Shown piece by piece: positions 42,905 to 49,288 of a stretch of DNA of 49,288 nt (position 1 is the stretch's first letter; every line of letters begins with the position of its first letter). Under the pieces are notes generated by a model. The model saw nothing but the letters and a program-made list of their open reading frames with translations, had not been told where the DNA came from and did no database searches. The stretch comes from Lysobacter_L cavernae (GTDB lineage: Bacteria; Pseudomonadota; Gammaproteobacteria; Xanthomonadales; Xanthomonadaceae). The stretch lies in the NCBI RefSeq assembly GCF_042648505.1, contig NZ_JBHRXK010000010.1:1-49288 (forward strand), read 5' to 3'. The position numbers and the translations under genes are program-made.

Positions 42905-43017
42905 GTCATTCCCGCGCAGGCGGGAATCCAAGGGCGTTGTTGTTGCTTGGATTTTCAGGCTAGATCTGAGTTCGAAAATCTTCAAAGTCCATGGATTCCC
43001 GCCTTCGCGGGAATGAC
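42905..43017. repeat. REPIN-like pair of inverted palindromes
   Basis: Left arm 42905-42930 and right arm 42992-43017 are inverted copies of a 26-base unit, 25 of 26 bases matching. Each contains a hairpin (ATTCCCGC...GCGGGAAT). The 61-base spacer has no gene. This is the pattern of two REPs in opposite orientation. The right arm happens to be readable as MDSRLRGNDE ahead of mazG, which is not a real start. Confidence 0.85.
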
Positions 43018-43032
43018 GAACAAGAGCGAAGC

Positions 43033-43878
43033 ATGAGCGATAGTCTTGGCGACCCGCGCGACATCGACACCCTGATGGCGATCATGGCGCGCCTGCGTGA
43101 TCCGCAGCGCGGCTGTCCGTGGGATATCGAGCAGACCTTCGCCACGATCGCGCCGTACACGATCGAGGAGGCCTACGAAGTCGTCGATGCGATCGGTCGC
43201 AATGCCCTGGGTGAATTGAAGGACGAACTCGGCGATCTGCTGCTGCAGGTCGTGTTCCACGCGCGCATGGCGCAGGAGCAGGGGGCATTCGCCTTCGCCG
43301 ATGTCGTCGCAGCGATCAGCGACAAGATGGTGCGGCGACACCCGCACGTGTTCGGTGACGAAGCGGTGGAGGATGCGCAGGCGCAGACGGTGGCCTGGGA
43401 AGAGCACAAACGCCGCGAGCGCGAAGACAACGGCCACGCCGACCGCTCCGCGCTGGCCGGCATCGCCCGTGGCCTGCCCGAGTGGCAACGCGCGGTGAAG
43501 CTGCAGAAGCGCGCCGCCCGCGTCGGTTTCGACTGGCCCGACGTGACCCCGGTGTTTGCCAAGCTGCACGAAGAGATCGACGAAGTCCGCGCCGAATTCG
43601 CCGCGCTCGACGCCAACCCCGGCGATGCCGCCACACGCGACCGGCTCGAGGACGAGATCGGTGACGTGCTGTTCGTCTGCGCCAACCTCGCGCGCCACGC
43701 GCAGGTCGATGTCGGCGCCGCGCTGCGGCGGGCGAACCTCAAGTTCGAGCGCCGCTTCCGCACGATGGAGGCGTTCGCCGAGGCCGACGGCAATGCGCTT
43801 GCTGGCTTGCCGCTCGAGGCGCAGGATCGTTACTGGGACCGGGCCAAGGCGGCCGAAAGCCTTGACGCGCCGGAGTGA
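43033..43878 (+). CDS. mazG: Nucleoside triphosphate pyrophosphohydrolase MazG
   Basis: 281 residues from the ATG at 43033; a longer frame would read through the REP element and is rejected. Two MazG domains: CPWDIEQTFATIAPYTIEE with EVVDAIGRNALGELKDELGD, and LHEEIDEVRAEFAA with LEDEIGDVLFVCANLARH. The acidic residues ligate Mg2+. It hydrolyses canonical and damaged NTPs to NMP and PPi, and in E. coli modulates ppGpp. Confidence 0.95.
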   Translation: MSDSLGDPRDIDTLMAIMARLRDPQRGCPWDIEQTFATIAPYTIEEAYEVVDAIGRNALGELKDELGDLLLQVVFHARMAQEQGAFAFADVVAAISDKMVRRHPHVFGDEAVEDAQAQTVAWEEHKRREREDNGHADRSALAGIARGLPEWQRAVKLQKRAARVGFDWPDVTPVFAKLHEEIDEVRAEFAALDANPGDAATRDRLEDEIGDVLFVCANLARHAQVDVGAALRRANLKFERRFRTMEAFAEADGNALAGLPLEAQDRYWDRAKAAESLDAPE

Positions 43879-43900
43879 TCGCCCGGAGCAAGAGCACGCC

Positions 43901-44203
43901 ATGCAGCGCTTCGCCAACTTTCGCGAGTTCTATCCGTTCTACCTGGACGAGCACGCCAACCGGACCTGCCGGCGGCTGCATTTCATCGGCAGTTGCGGCG
44001 TTTTGGTGCTGCTGCTACTGGCGATCGTGACCGGCAACGCCTGGTGGCTGCTGGCGGCGTTGTTGTGCGGTTACGGCTTCGCCTGGGTCGGCCACTTCTT
44101 CTTCGAGCACAACCGGCCAGCGACGTTCAAGCACCCGTTGTATTCCTTCGCTGGCGACTGGGTGATGTTCAAGGACATCCTCAGCGGCAAGATCCGGTTC
44201 TGA
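43901..44203 (+). CDS. DUF962 / Mpo1-like small membrane protein
   Basis: 100 residues from an ATG at 43901 with a GGAGCAAGAG ribosome region. Two or three hydrophobic segments (CGVLVLLLLAIVTGNAWWLL, LLCGYGFAWVGHFFF). Conserved features of the DUF962 group: YLDEHANRTCRRLHFIGS, HFFFEHNRPATFKHPLYSF and GDWVMFKDILSGKI. The yeast member Mpo1 is an Fe2+-dependent dioxygenase in fatty-acid alpha-oxidation; the His-rich spots fit metal binding, but activity here is inferred only. Confidence 0.85.
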   Translation: MQRFANFREFYPFYLDEHANRTCRRLHFIGSCGVLVLLLLAIVTGNAWWLLAALLCGYGFAWVGHFFFEHNRPATFKHPLYSFAGDWVMFKDILSGKIRF

Positions 44204-44251
44204 GCTTGCTGCCAGGCACTTCATCGTCGCCGCAGGGCGACGGTGGTGCCC

Positions 44252-44593
44252 TTACTCCAGAAAGATCAACCACGCCGCCACAGCGATCAGCGCAAACCCC
44301 GCCCAGTGGTTCCACTTCAGCGGCTGCTCCAGGTACCAGGCCGAGAATCCGGCGAACACCAGCAGGGTGATCACCTCCTGCATGCCCTTGAGCTGCGGCG
44401 CCGAATAGACCGCGCTGCCGAAGCGGTTGGCCGGCACCATCAGGCAGTATTCGAACAGGGCGATGCCCCAGCTGGCCAGGATGACCGTCAGTAGCGGGGT
44501 CGACTTGTACTTCAGGTGCCCGTACCAAGCGAAGGTCATGAACACGTTGGAGCCGAGCAGCAGCAGGATCGGGGCGAGGCGTTCGGTCAACAT
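44252..44593 (-). CDS. DMT/DUF486 family small membrane protein
   Basis: 113 residues with four hydrophobic helices: ILLLLGSNVFMTFAWYGHL, VILASWGIALFEYCLMVPAN, QEVITLLVFAGFSAWYL and GFALIAVAAWLIFLE. The sequence between them (NRFGSAVYSAPQLKGMQEVI) is the DUF486 pattern, related to small transporters of the DMT superfamily. The substrate is unknown. It is divergent from the two-component genes. Confidence 0.88.
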   Translation of the reverse strand: MLTERLAPILLLLGSNVFMTFAWYGHLKYKSTPLLTVILASWGIALFEYCLMVPANRFGSAVYSAPQLKGMQEVITLLVFAGFSAWYLEQPLKWNHWAGFALIAVAAWLIFLE

Positions 44594-44634
44594 GGGCGTT
44601 GTTCGTGGGTGGTCGTGTTCAGCTTAATGCGCTC

Positions 44635-44683
44635 TCTTCACGAAACCTCTACCCTGTAGAGGGCAGTCTTCACAAAACTGAAG
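44635..44683 (+). promoter_or_regulatory. Candidate operator repeats upstream of the two-component operon
   Basis: Direct repeats TCTTCAC(G/A)AAAC at 44635-44645 and 44667-44678 are 32 bases apart, about three helical turns. Between them is a palindrome CCTCTAC-CCT-GTAGAGG (44646-44662), and the second repeat forms CTTCA-CAAAAC-TGAAG (44668-44683). Position just upstream of the response regulator suggests autoregulation. Confidence 0.4.
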
Positions 44684-44698
44684 GGCTGGAGACGTTGC

Positions 44699-45409
44699 AT
44701 GCATGTGACGAGAGACGGGGGCCTGGTCCTGATCGTGGAGGACAACCGCAATATCTCGGAAATGGTCGGCGAGTACCTGGAAGGCCGCGGCTTTGAGGTC
44801 GATTACGCCAGCGACGGTCTCGACGGTTACCGACTGGCGACCGAGAACAATTACGACGTCGTGGTACTGGACCTGATGCTGCCGCGCATGGACGGCGTCG
44901 AGGTCTGCAAGAAACTGCGCGAGGAGGCACGCAAGTCGACGCCGGTGCTGATGCTGACCGCGCGCGACACGCTCGACGAGAAACTCACCGGCTTGGGCGC
45001 CGGTGCCGATGACTACCTGACCAAGCCGTTCGCGATCCAGGAACTGGAAGCGCGCCTGCGCGCGCTGATCCGCCGTGAGCGCCGTCAGGTCGGTGGCGAG
45101 GTGCTCAAGGTCGCCGACCTGGTGCTCGACCCGGCCAGCCTGCGCGTCACCCGCGGCGGCAGCGAGCTGCAGCTGTCGCCGATCGGCCTGCGCCTGCTCA
45201 CCATCCTGATGCGCGAATCGCCACGCGTGGTCAGCCGCCAGGAGATCGAACGCGAGATCTGGGGCAATGGCCTGCCCGATTCCGACACCTTGCGCAGCCA
45301 CCTGTACAACCTGCGCAAGACCATCGACAAGCCGTTCGGCAAGCAGCTGCTGCACACCGTGCAGAGCGCCGGCTACCGCGTCGCGGACATCTCGCAGCCG
45401 CCGGAATAG
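44699..45409 (+). CDS. OmpR-family response regulator
   Basis: 236 residues. Receiver domain with VEDNRN, phospho-acceptor D58 in VVLDLMLPRMDGVE, LTARD and YLTKPF; then a winged-helix DNA-binding domain (SPIGLRLLTILMRESPRVVS, DTLRSHLYNLRKTIDK, LLHTVQSAGYRV). It is paired with the downstream kinase 14 bases later. The likely targets are its own operon and the adjacent MacAB-like exporter. Confidence 0.94.
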   Translation: MHVTRDGGLVLIVEDNRNISEMVGEYLEGRGFEVDYASDGLDGYRLATENNYDVVVLDLMLPRMDGVEVCKKLREEARKSTPVLMLTARDTLDEKLTGLGAGADDYLTKPFAIQELEARLRALIRRERRQVGGEVLKVADLVLDPASLRVTRGGSELQLSPIGLRLLTILMRESPRVVSRQEIEREIWGNGLPDSDTLRSHLYNLRKTIDKPFGKQLLHTVQSAGYRVADISQPPE

Positions 45410-45423
45410 GCCGCTAACGTCTC

Positions 45424-46698
45424 ATGTCGCATGGTCTTCCGCGCAAGATCAAGCTTGCCTTCGTCTCGCAAGCTCTGATCGGCAGCATCGTGATCACCTT
45501 GGGCATCCTGCTCGCGGGCGTGGTCGTGCGCCAGACAGTGGTCGAGCAGCGCATCGAGAGCGAAGCGGAATCCTTCTGGCAGACCTACCAGGCCGACCCG
45601 ACTGTCCCGCTGCCGAAGTCGTCGACGATGACGGCCTACCTCATCCGGCCCGGGGCGCACGACGCGCCTTTGCCGGCTGAGCTGGCCGAACTCGACCCCG
45701 GCCTGCATTCGCTGCCCGGCAAGGGGCGCATGGTCTACGTCGACCAGCACGCGCAGAGCCGGCTGTATCTGGTGTTCTCAGCGTCGCTCGCCGACCAGTC
45801 GATCCTGTTCACCGGCCTGGTCTCGCTGCTGCTGTCACTGCTCACCAGCGGCGTGCTGATCTGGCTGACCTATCGCACCTCCAAGCGGCTGGTGACGCCG
45901 GTGAGCTGGCTGGCGAACGAGGTCGCGCAATGGGACCCGCGCGACCCCGATGCCAGCGCGATCGCGCAGGTCAACCTGCCGACGGATGCCGGCGACGAGG
46001 TGCGCAAGCTGTCGCGGGCCTTGAGCGGGCTGGCCGGGCGCGTAGGCGATTTCGTCCAGCGCGAGCGCGATTTCACCCGCGATGCCAGTCACGAGTTGCG
46101 CACGCCGCTGACCGTGATCCGTGTTGCCACCGACCTGATGCTGGCCGATCCGGACACCACGCCGCGCGCGCAGCGTTCGCTGGCGCGCGTGCAGCGCGCC
46201 GGTCGCGACATGGAGGCGGTGATCGACGCGTTCCTGATCCTCGCGCGCGAGGCCGAGGTGGCGCCGCAGAGCGAGGAATTCGAGGTGCGCGACATCGTCG
46301 CCGGCGAGGTCGAGCGGGTGCGGCCGCTGCTGGCCGGCCGGCCGATCGAGCTGAGCCTGCACGACGAAGGCGCGCCGCTGCTGGTCGCGCCGCCGCACGT
46401 ACTGCGGGTGATGGTCGGCAACCTGCTCGGCAATGCGGTGCGCTTCACCCACGAGGGGCAGATCGAGGTGCGCCTGACCCGCGACCGCATCGTCATCCGC
46501 GACAGCGGCATCGGCATGGCTCCGGACATTCTGGCCAAGGCCTTCGATCCGTTCTTCCGCGCCGATTTCGCCAATGGCGATGGCAAGGGCATGGGGCTGT
46601 CGATCGTGCGTCGGCTCGGCGAGCGCTTCGGTTGGCCGGTGAGCCTGAGCAGCGCGCCCGGGCAGGGCACCACGGCGGTGATCCACTTCACTCCCTGA
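45424..46698 (+). CDS. Membrane sensor histidine kinase
   Basis: 424 residues. Membrane helices at about 15-35 (FVSQALIGSIVITLGILLAG) and 127-148 (ILFTGLVSLLLSLLTSGVLI) enclose a small periplasmic domain of about 90 residues. HAMP follows, then the dimerisation box with H223 in RDASHELRTPLTVIR, N box VGNLLGNAVRFT, G1 DSGIGMAPD and G2 GKGMGLSIVRRLGE. It is a classical EnvZ-type kinase for the regulator just upstream. The signal is unknown; linkage to an exporter suggests envelope or antimicrobial stress. Confidence 0.93.
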   Translation: MSHGLPRKIKLAFVSQALIGSIVITLGILLAGVVVRQTVVEQRIESEAESFWQTYQADPTVPLPKSSTMTAYLIRPGAHDAPLPAELAELDPGLHSLPGKGRMVYVDQHAQSRLYLVFSASLADQSILFTGLVSLLLSLLTSGVLIWLTYRTSKRLVTPVSWLANEVAQWDPRDPDASAIAQVNLPTDAGDEVRKLSRALSGLAGRVGDFVQRERDFTRDASHELRTPLTVIRVATDLMLADPDTTPRAQRSLARVQRAGRDMEAVIDAFLILAREAEVAPQSEEFEVRDIVAGEVERVRPLLAGRPIELSLHDEGAPLLVAPPHVLRVMVGNLLGNAVRFTHEGQIEVRLTRDRIVIRDSGIGMAPDILAKAFDPFFRADFANGDGKGMGLSIVRRLGERFGWPVSLSSAPGQGTTAVIHFTP

Positions 46699-46818
46699 GT
46701 CGCGCGGCGGCGGCCGGATGTGCTGTGATGCACCACCGGCTGAACGATTGCGTACGGTCGCTGTCAACCGGATGTCGCCGTGCGCGTTGGTGCCGGCATA
46801 ACCCTCGAAGCGAGCCCC

Positions 46819-48357
46819 ATGAGCGCAGCCCGCAAGTCCCTGTCCGTCGCCCGCAAGTCTGCCTGGGTCCGCCGCACCGTCATCGCCGTCGTCGTGCTCG
46901 CCGTGGTGGCCGCCGGCGTCCATTTCTACCGGCAGCGCGGCGCCGCCGCGGCCAATACCGGCTACCGCACGGTCAATGTCGAGCGCGGTGACATCCGCGT
47001 CGCCATCTCCTCCACCGGTACGCTCAGCGCGATCTCCACCGTCACCGTCGGCAGCCAGATTTCCGGCCAGGTCACCGACGTGCTGGCCGATTACAACGAC
47101 GAGGTCAAGAAAGACCAGGTCATCGCCCGCATCGACCCCAAGACCTACGAGGCGCAGATCGCCCAGGGCAACGCCCAGATCGCCAACGCCCAGGCGGCGC
47201 TGGCGCAGGCGCAGGCGACGCTCAAGAACGCCGAACTCGACCACCAGCGCAAGGCCGATCTGCTCAAGCAGCAACTGGTCGCACGCAGCGACGTCGACCT
47301 GGCCCGCGCCGCACTCGACCAGGCCCGCGCCCAGGTCAATGCCGCCCAGGCCCAGATCCGCCAGCAGACCGCGTCGACCGAGACCACTCGGGTCAACTTG
47401 GAGCGCACCGTGATCCGCTCGCCGGTGGACGGCGTGGTGCTGACGCGCAGCATCGAGCCCGGCCAGACCGTCGCCGCCAGCCTGCAGGCACCGGAGTTGT
47501 TCACCATCGCCGAAGACCTGGGCAAGATGAAGATCGAGCTGGCCGTGGACGAGGCCGACATCGGCCAGGTCAAGGCCGGGCAGAAGGTCTCCTTCACCGT
47601 CGATGCTTTCCCCGACCGCCAGTTCCGCGGCACCGTCGAGCAGGTGCGGCTCTCCGCCACCACCACCAGCAACGTGGTGACCTACCCGGTGGTGGTGACG
47701 GTGGACAACTCCGACGGCACCCTGCTGCCGGGCCTGACCGTCAACGCCGAGATCGAGGTCAGCCGCCGCGACGGCGTGCTCAAGGTCGCCAACGCCGCAC
47801 TGCGCTACAAGCCGGCCGACAACGGCGCGGCGCAGGCGCCTGCGGGTGGGGTGGTGCGCGGCGGCGGCAGTGGTGTCATCGACGACCTCAACCGCACCGC
47901 GGCCGCGCTCAAGCTCAACACGGAGCAACAAGCGGCCTTCGACACGGCGGTGGCCGCGGTGCGCGAGCGGCAGGCGGCCCGCCAGGCGCAGTCGCCACAG
48001 CAGGGCGGCGGCAGCGGGTTGTTTGGCGGCGGGCGTGGCGGTCCGCCGGGCATGGTCGTGATGGGCGCGGGTTCGGCCGACCTGCAGGCGCAGATGCGCC
48101 AGCGCATGGCCGAGCGTTTCAAGGAGGATTTCGCGCTGTTCCGGGCCAGTCTCGACACCGCGCAGCAAGCGCAGTGGGACGCCGCGCTGTCGGCGCTGCT
48201 CAATGCCAAGCGCGCCGCGCTCTATCGCCTGGTCGATGGCAAGCCGCAGATGGTGATGGCGCGCATCGGTGCCAGCGACGGCAGCAGCACGGAAGTCTCC
48301 GGCGGCGGCCTCAAGGAAGGCGACGTGATCGTCACCGGCGAGCGCGCCAAGGAATGA
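46819..48357 (+). CDS. macA: MacA-like periplasmic adaptor with an enlarged C-terminal insertion
   Basis: 512 residues from the ATG at 46819. N-terminal membrane anchor (VIAVVVLAVVAAGVHFY), then the adaptor plan: lipoyl half RGDIRVAISSTGTLSAISTV, VGSQISGQVTDVLADYNDEV, an alpha-hairpin (about 125-210, AQIANAQAALAQAQATLKNA), second lipoyl half RTVIRSPVDGVVLTRSIEPG and beta-barrel. After NAALRYKP the membrane-proximal domain is interrupted by about 150 residues: two helical segments with LNTEQQAAFDTAV and LDTAQQAQWDAAL around a Gly-rich stretch. The domain resumes with LYRLVDGKPQMVMARIG and GGGLKEGDVIVTG. It links the inner-membrane transporter to an outer-membrane channel. The stop overlaps the next ATG (ATGA). 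Confidence 0.88.
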   Translation: MSAARKSLSVARKSAWVRRTVIAVVVLAVVAAGVHFYRQRGAAAANTGYRTVNVERGDIRVAISSTGTLSAISTVTVGSQISGQVTDVLADYNDEVKKDQVIARIDPKTYEAQIAQGNAQIANAQAALAQAQATLKNAELDHQRKADLLKQQLVARSDVDLARAALDQARAQVNAAQAQIRQQTASTETTRVNLERTVIRSPVDGVVLTRSIEPGQTVAASLQAPELFTIAEDLGKMKIELAVDEADIGQVKAGQKVSFTVDAFPDRQFRGTVEQVRLSATTTSNVVTYPVVVTVDNSDGTLLPGLTVNAEIEVSRRDGVLKVANAALRYKPADNGAAQAPAGGVVRGGGSGVIDDLNRTAAALKLNTEQQAAFDTAVAAVRERQAARQAQSPQQGGGSGLFGGGRGGPPGMVVMGAGSADLQAQMRQRMAERFKEDFALFRASLDTAQQAQWDAALSALLNAKRAALYRLVDGKPQMVMARIGASDGSSTEVSGGGLKEGDVIVTGERAKE

Positions 48358-49046
48358 GCGCTGCTGCCGACAATGTGCCGGTCATCCGCACGCAGGCTTT
48401 GAGCAAGACCTACGCCGCCAGCACCGAGGCGGAGGTGCAGGCCTTGCGCGGCGTCGACCTGCGCATCGGTCGCGGCGAGTTTGTCGCGATCATGGGGCCG
48501 TCCGGCTCCGGCAAGTCCACGCTGATGAACCTGATCGGCTGCCTCGACACACCCACGTCCGGCATCTACGAGTGCGACGGGGTTGACGTGTCCACGCTCG
48601 ATGCCGAGGAGCTGGCGGTGCTGCGCCGTGACAAGATCGGCTTCGTCTTCCAGGGTTTCAACCTGCTGCCGCGGATGAGTGCTTTGGAAAACGTCGCCAT
48701 GCCGCTGGGCTACGCGCGCGTGCCGCCGCACGAGCGCCTGGAGCGCGCGCGCCAGGCACTGGTTGCGGTCGGCCTGGGCGAGCGCGTCAGCCATCGCCCC
48801 AGCGAACTGTCCGGTGGCCAGCAGCAACGCGTGGCGATCGCCCGCGCGCTGATCAACCAGCCGCCGATCCTGCTGGCCGACGAACCCACCGGCGCGCTCG
48901 ACAGCAAGACCGGCGAGGAAATCCTGGCGCTGTTCAAGCGCCTGCGCGACGACCAGCACACCGTGGTGCTGATCACCCACGACGCCGAAGTGGCCGCCCA
49001 TGCCGATCGCATCTACGTGATGCGCGACGGCGAGCTGCATGAGTAG
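48354..49046 (+). CDS. MacB/LolD-type ABC transporter ATP-binding protein
   Basis: 230 residues. Walker A MGPSGSGKSTLMNLIGCLD, Q-loop FQGFNLLPRM, signature LSGGQQQRVAIARAL, Walker B ILLADEPTGALD and H-loop LITHDAE. The length is that of a stand-alone ATPase, so the FtsX-type permease is separate and expected to the right of the window. With the adaptor upstream it forms a tripartite exporter similar to MacAB but with the ATPase and permease on separate chains. Confidence 0.93.
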   Translation: MSAAADNVPVIRTQALSKTYAASTEAEVQALRGVDLRIGRGEFVAIMGPSGSGKSTLMNLIGCLDTPTSGIYECDGVDVSTLDAEELAVLRRDKIGFVFQGFNLLPRMSALENVAMPLGYARVPPHERLERARQALVAVGLGERVSHRPSELSGGQQQRVAIARALINQPPILLADEPTGALDSKTGEEILALFKRLRDDQHTVVLITHDAEVAAHADRIYVMRDGELHE

Positions 49047-49056
49047 CCGGGATTTG

Positions 49057-49288
49057 TGATTCGTGATTGGTGATTCGTAAAGGCCTGTGTCATCCCGAGC
49101 GACAGCGAGGACCTGTTGGTTTTTTCTATCTATCAGGAACATACAAGCAGATCCCTCGCTTGCGCTCGGGATGACGGCCGTTACGCTCCCGACGAATCAC
49201 GAATCACGAATCACGAATCACGAATCACGAATCACGAATCACGAATCACGAATCACGAATCACGAATCACGAATCACGAATCACGAAT
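49057..49288. repeat. Composite repeat: inverted heptamers flanking a long imperfect palindrome, then a 7-bp tandem array
   Basis: Three TGATTCG-type heptamers (49057-49077) are followed by a REP-like palindrome with arms 49089-49115 and 49148-49175 (GTCATCCCGAGCG... / ...CGCTCGGGATGAC, loop about 32 bases). Then the reverse-complement heptamer CGAATCA is repeated in tandem from 49193 to the window end, 13.7 copies. Heptamers left and right are complementary, so the whole block can fold as nested stems. No gene is present. Confidence 0.88.

Noticed and set aside
42991..43032. Longer mazG start giving an N-terminus MDSRLRGNDE
   Set aside because: It reads through the right arm of the REP element; the same peptide appears wherever this palindrome is translated. 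The ATG at 43033 matches the family start.
49193..49288. The heptamer array as a CRISPR
   Set aside because: The unit is seven bases with no spacers; it is a simple tandem repeat.

Overview
The window reads as chromosomal DNA of a very GC-rich gammaproteobacterium, most likely in the order Lysobacterales (Xanthomonadales). This rests on the gene order tonB3-gshB | pilG-pilH-pilI-pilJ-chpA-chpB-like-chpC, on a large TonB-dependent receptor paired with an AraC regulator, on short REP-type palindromes, and on many GTG/TTG starts. No rRNA, tRNA, CRISPR array or prophage was seen. Both window ends lie inside tandem repeats: a 9-bp unit on the left and a 7-bp unit on the right. This looks like contig breakpoints in a draft assembly.

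Layout. 1-1919 (-): start and passenger of an autotransporter that runs off the left edge inside a polyproline linker. 2404-9764 (+): K+-channel-like protein, CadC-type membrane regulator with a beta-propeller, AraC regulator and TonB-dependent receptor, closed by a strong terminator. 9870-10340: decayed IS30-type transposase and a lone REP-like palindrome. 10404-11445 (-): two paralogous exported proteins of unknown function. 11517-15379 (+): RelA-type (p)ppGpp synthetase and a TPR membrane protein. 15383-17485 (-): two-domain glycosyltransferase. 17601-23597 (+): PBP1b-type peptidoglycan synthase, TPR lipoprotein, YoaA-type helicase and TsaB. 23618-25485 (-): TonB3-like protein and glutathione synthetase. 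25836-37427 (+): the Pil-Chp chemosensory cluster controlling type IV pili. 37424-39267 (+): NagX/DUF5009-like membrane acyltransferase and an orphan membrane protein. 39325-41477 (-): bioA-rsmE. 41549-44203 (+): nudE-cysQ, a REPIN-like element, mazG and a DUF962 protein. 44252-44593 (-): DUF486 protein. 44699-49046 (+): OmpR/EnvZ-type two-component pair and a MacAB-like exporter (adaptor and ATPase; the permease should lie just past the right edge).

The most coherent system is Pil-Chp. PilJ is the receptor, PilI and ChpC are CheW-type couplers, ChpA is the large hybrid kinase, and PilG and PilH are the output response regulators. Three things look unusual here. No methyltransferase gene (pilK) lies between pilJ and chpA. 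The CheB-like protein has lost its catalytic Ser and His, so the receptor adaptation arm looks absent or repurposed. ChpA also carries a long Glu/Arg-rich helical segment with a five-residue period between its phosphotransfer domains. I did not find a clearly new self-contained system such as a defence island. The strongest leads are the altered Chp architecture, the enlarged MacA-like adaptor, the paralogous exported pair beside relA, and the repeat structures at both edges.
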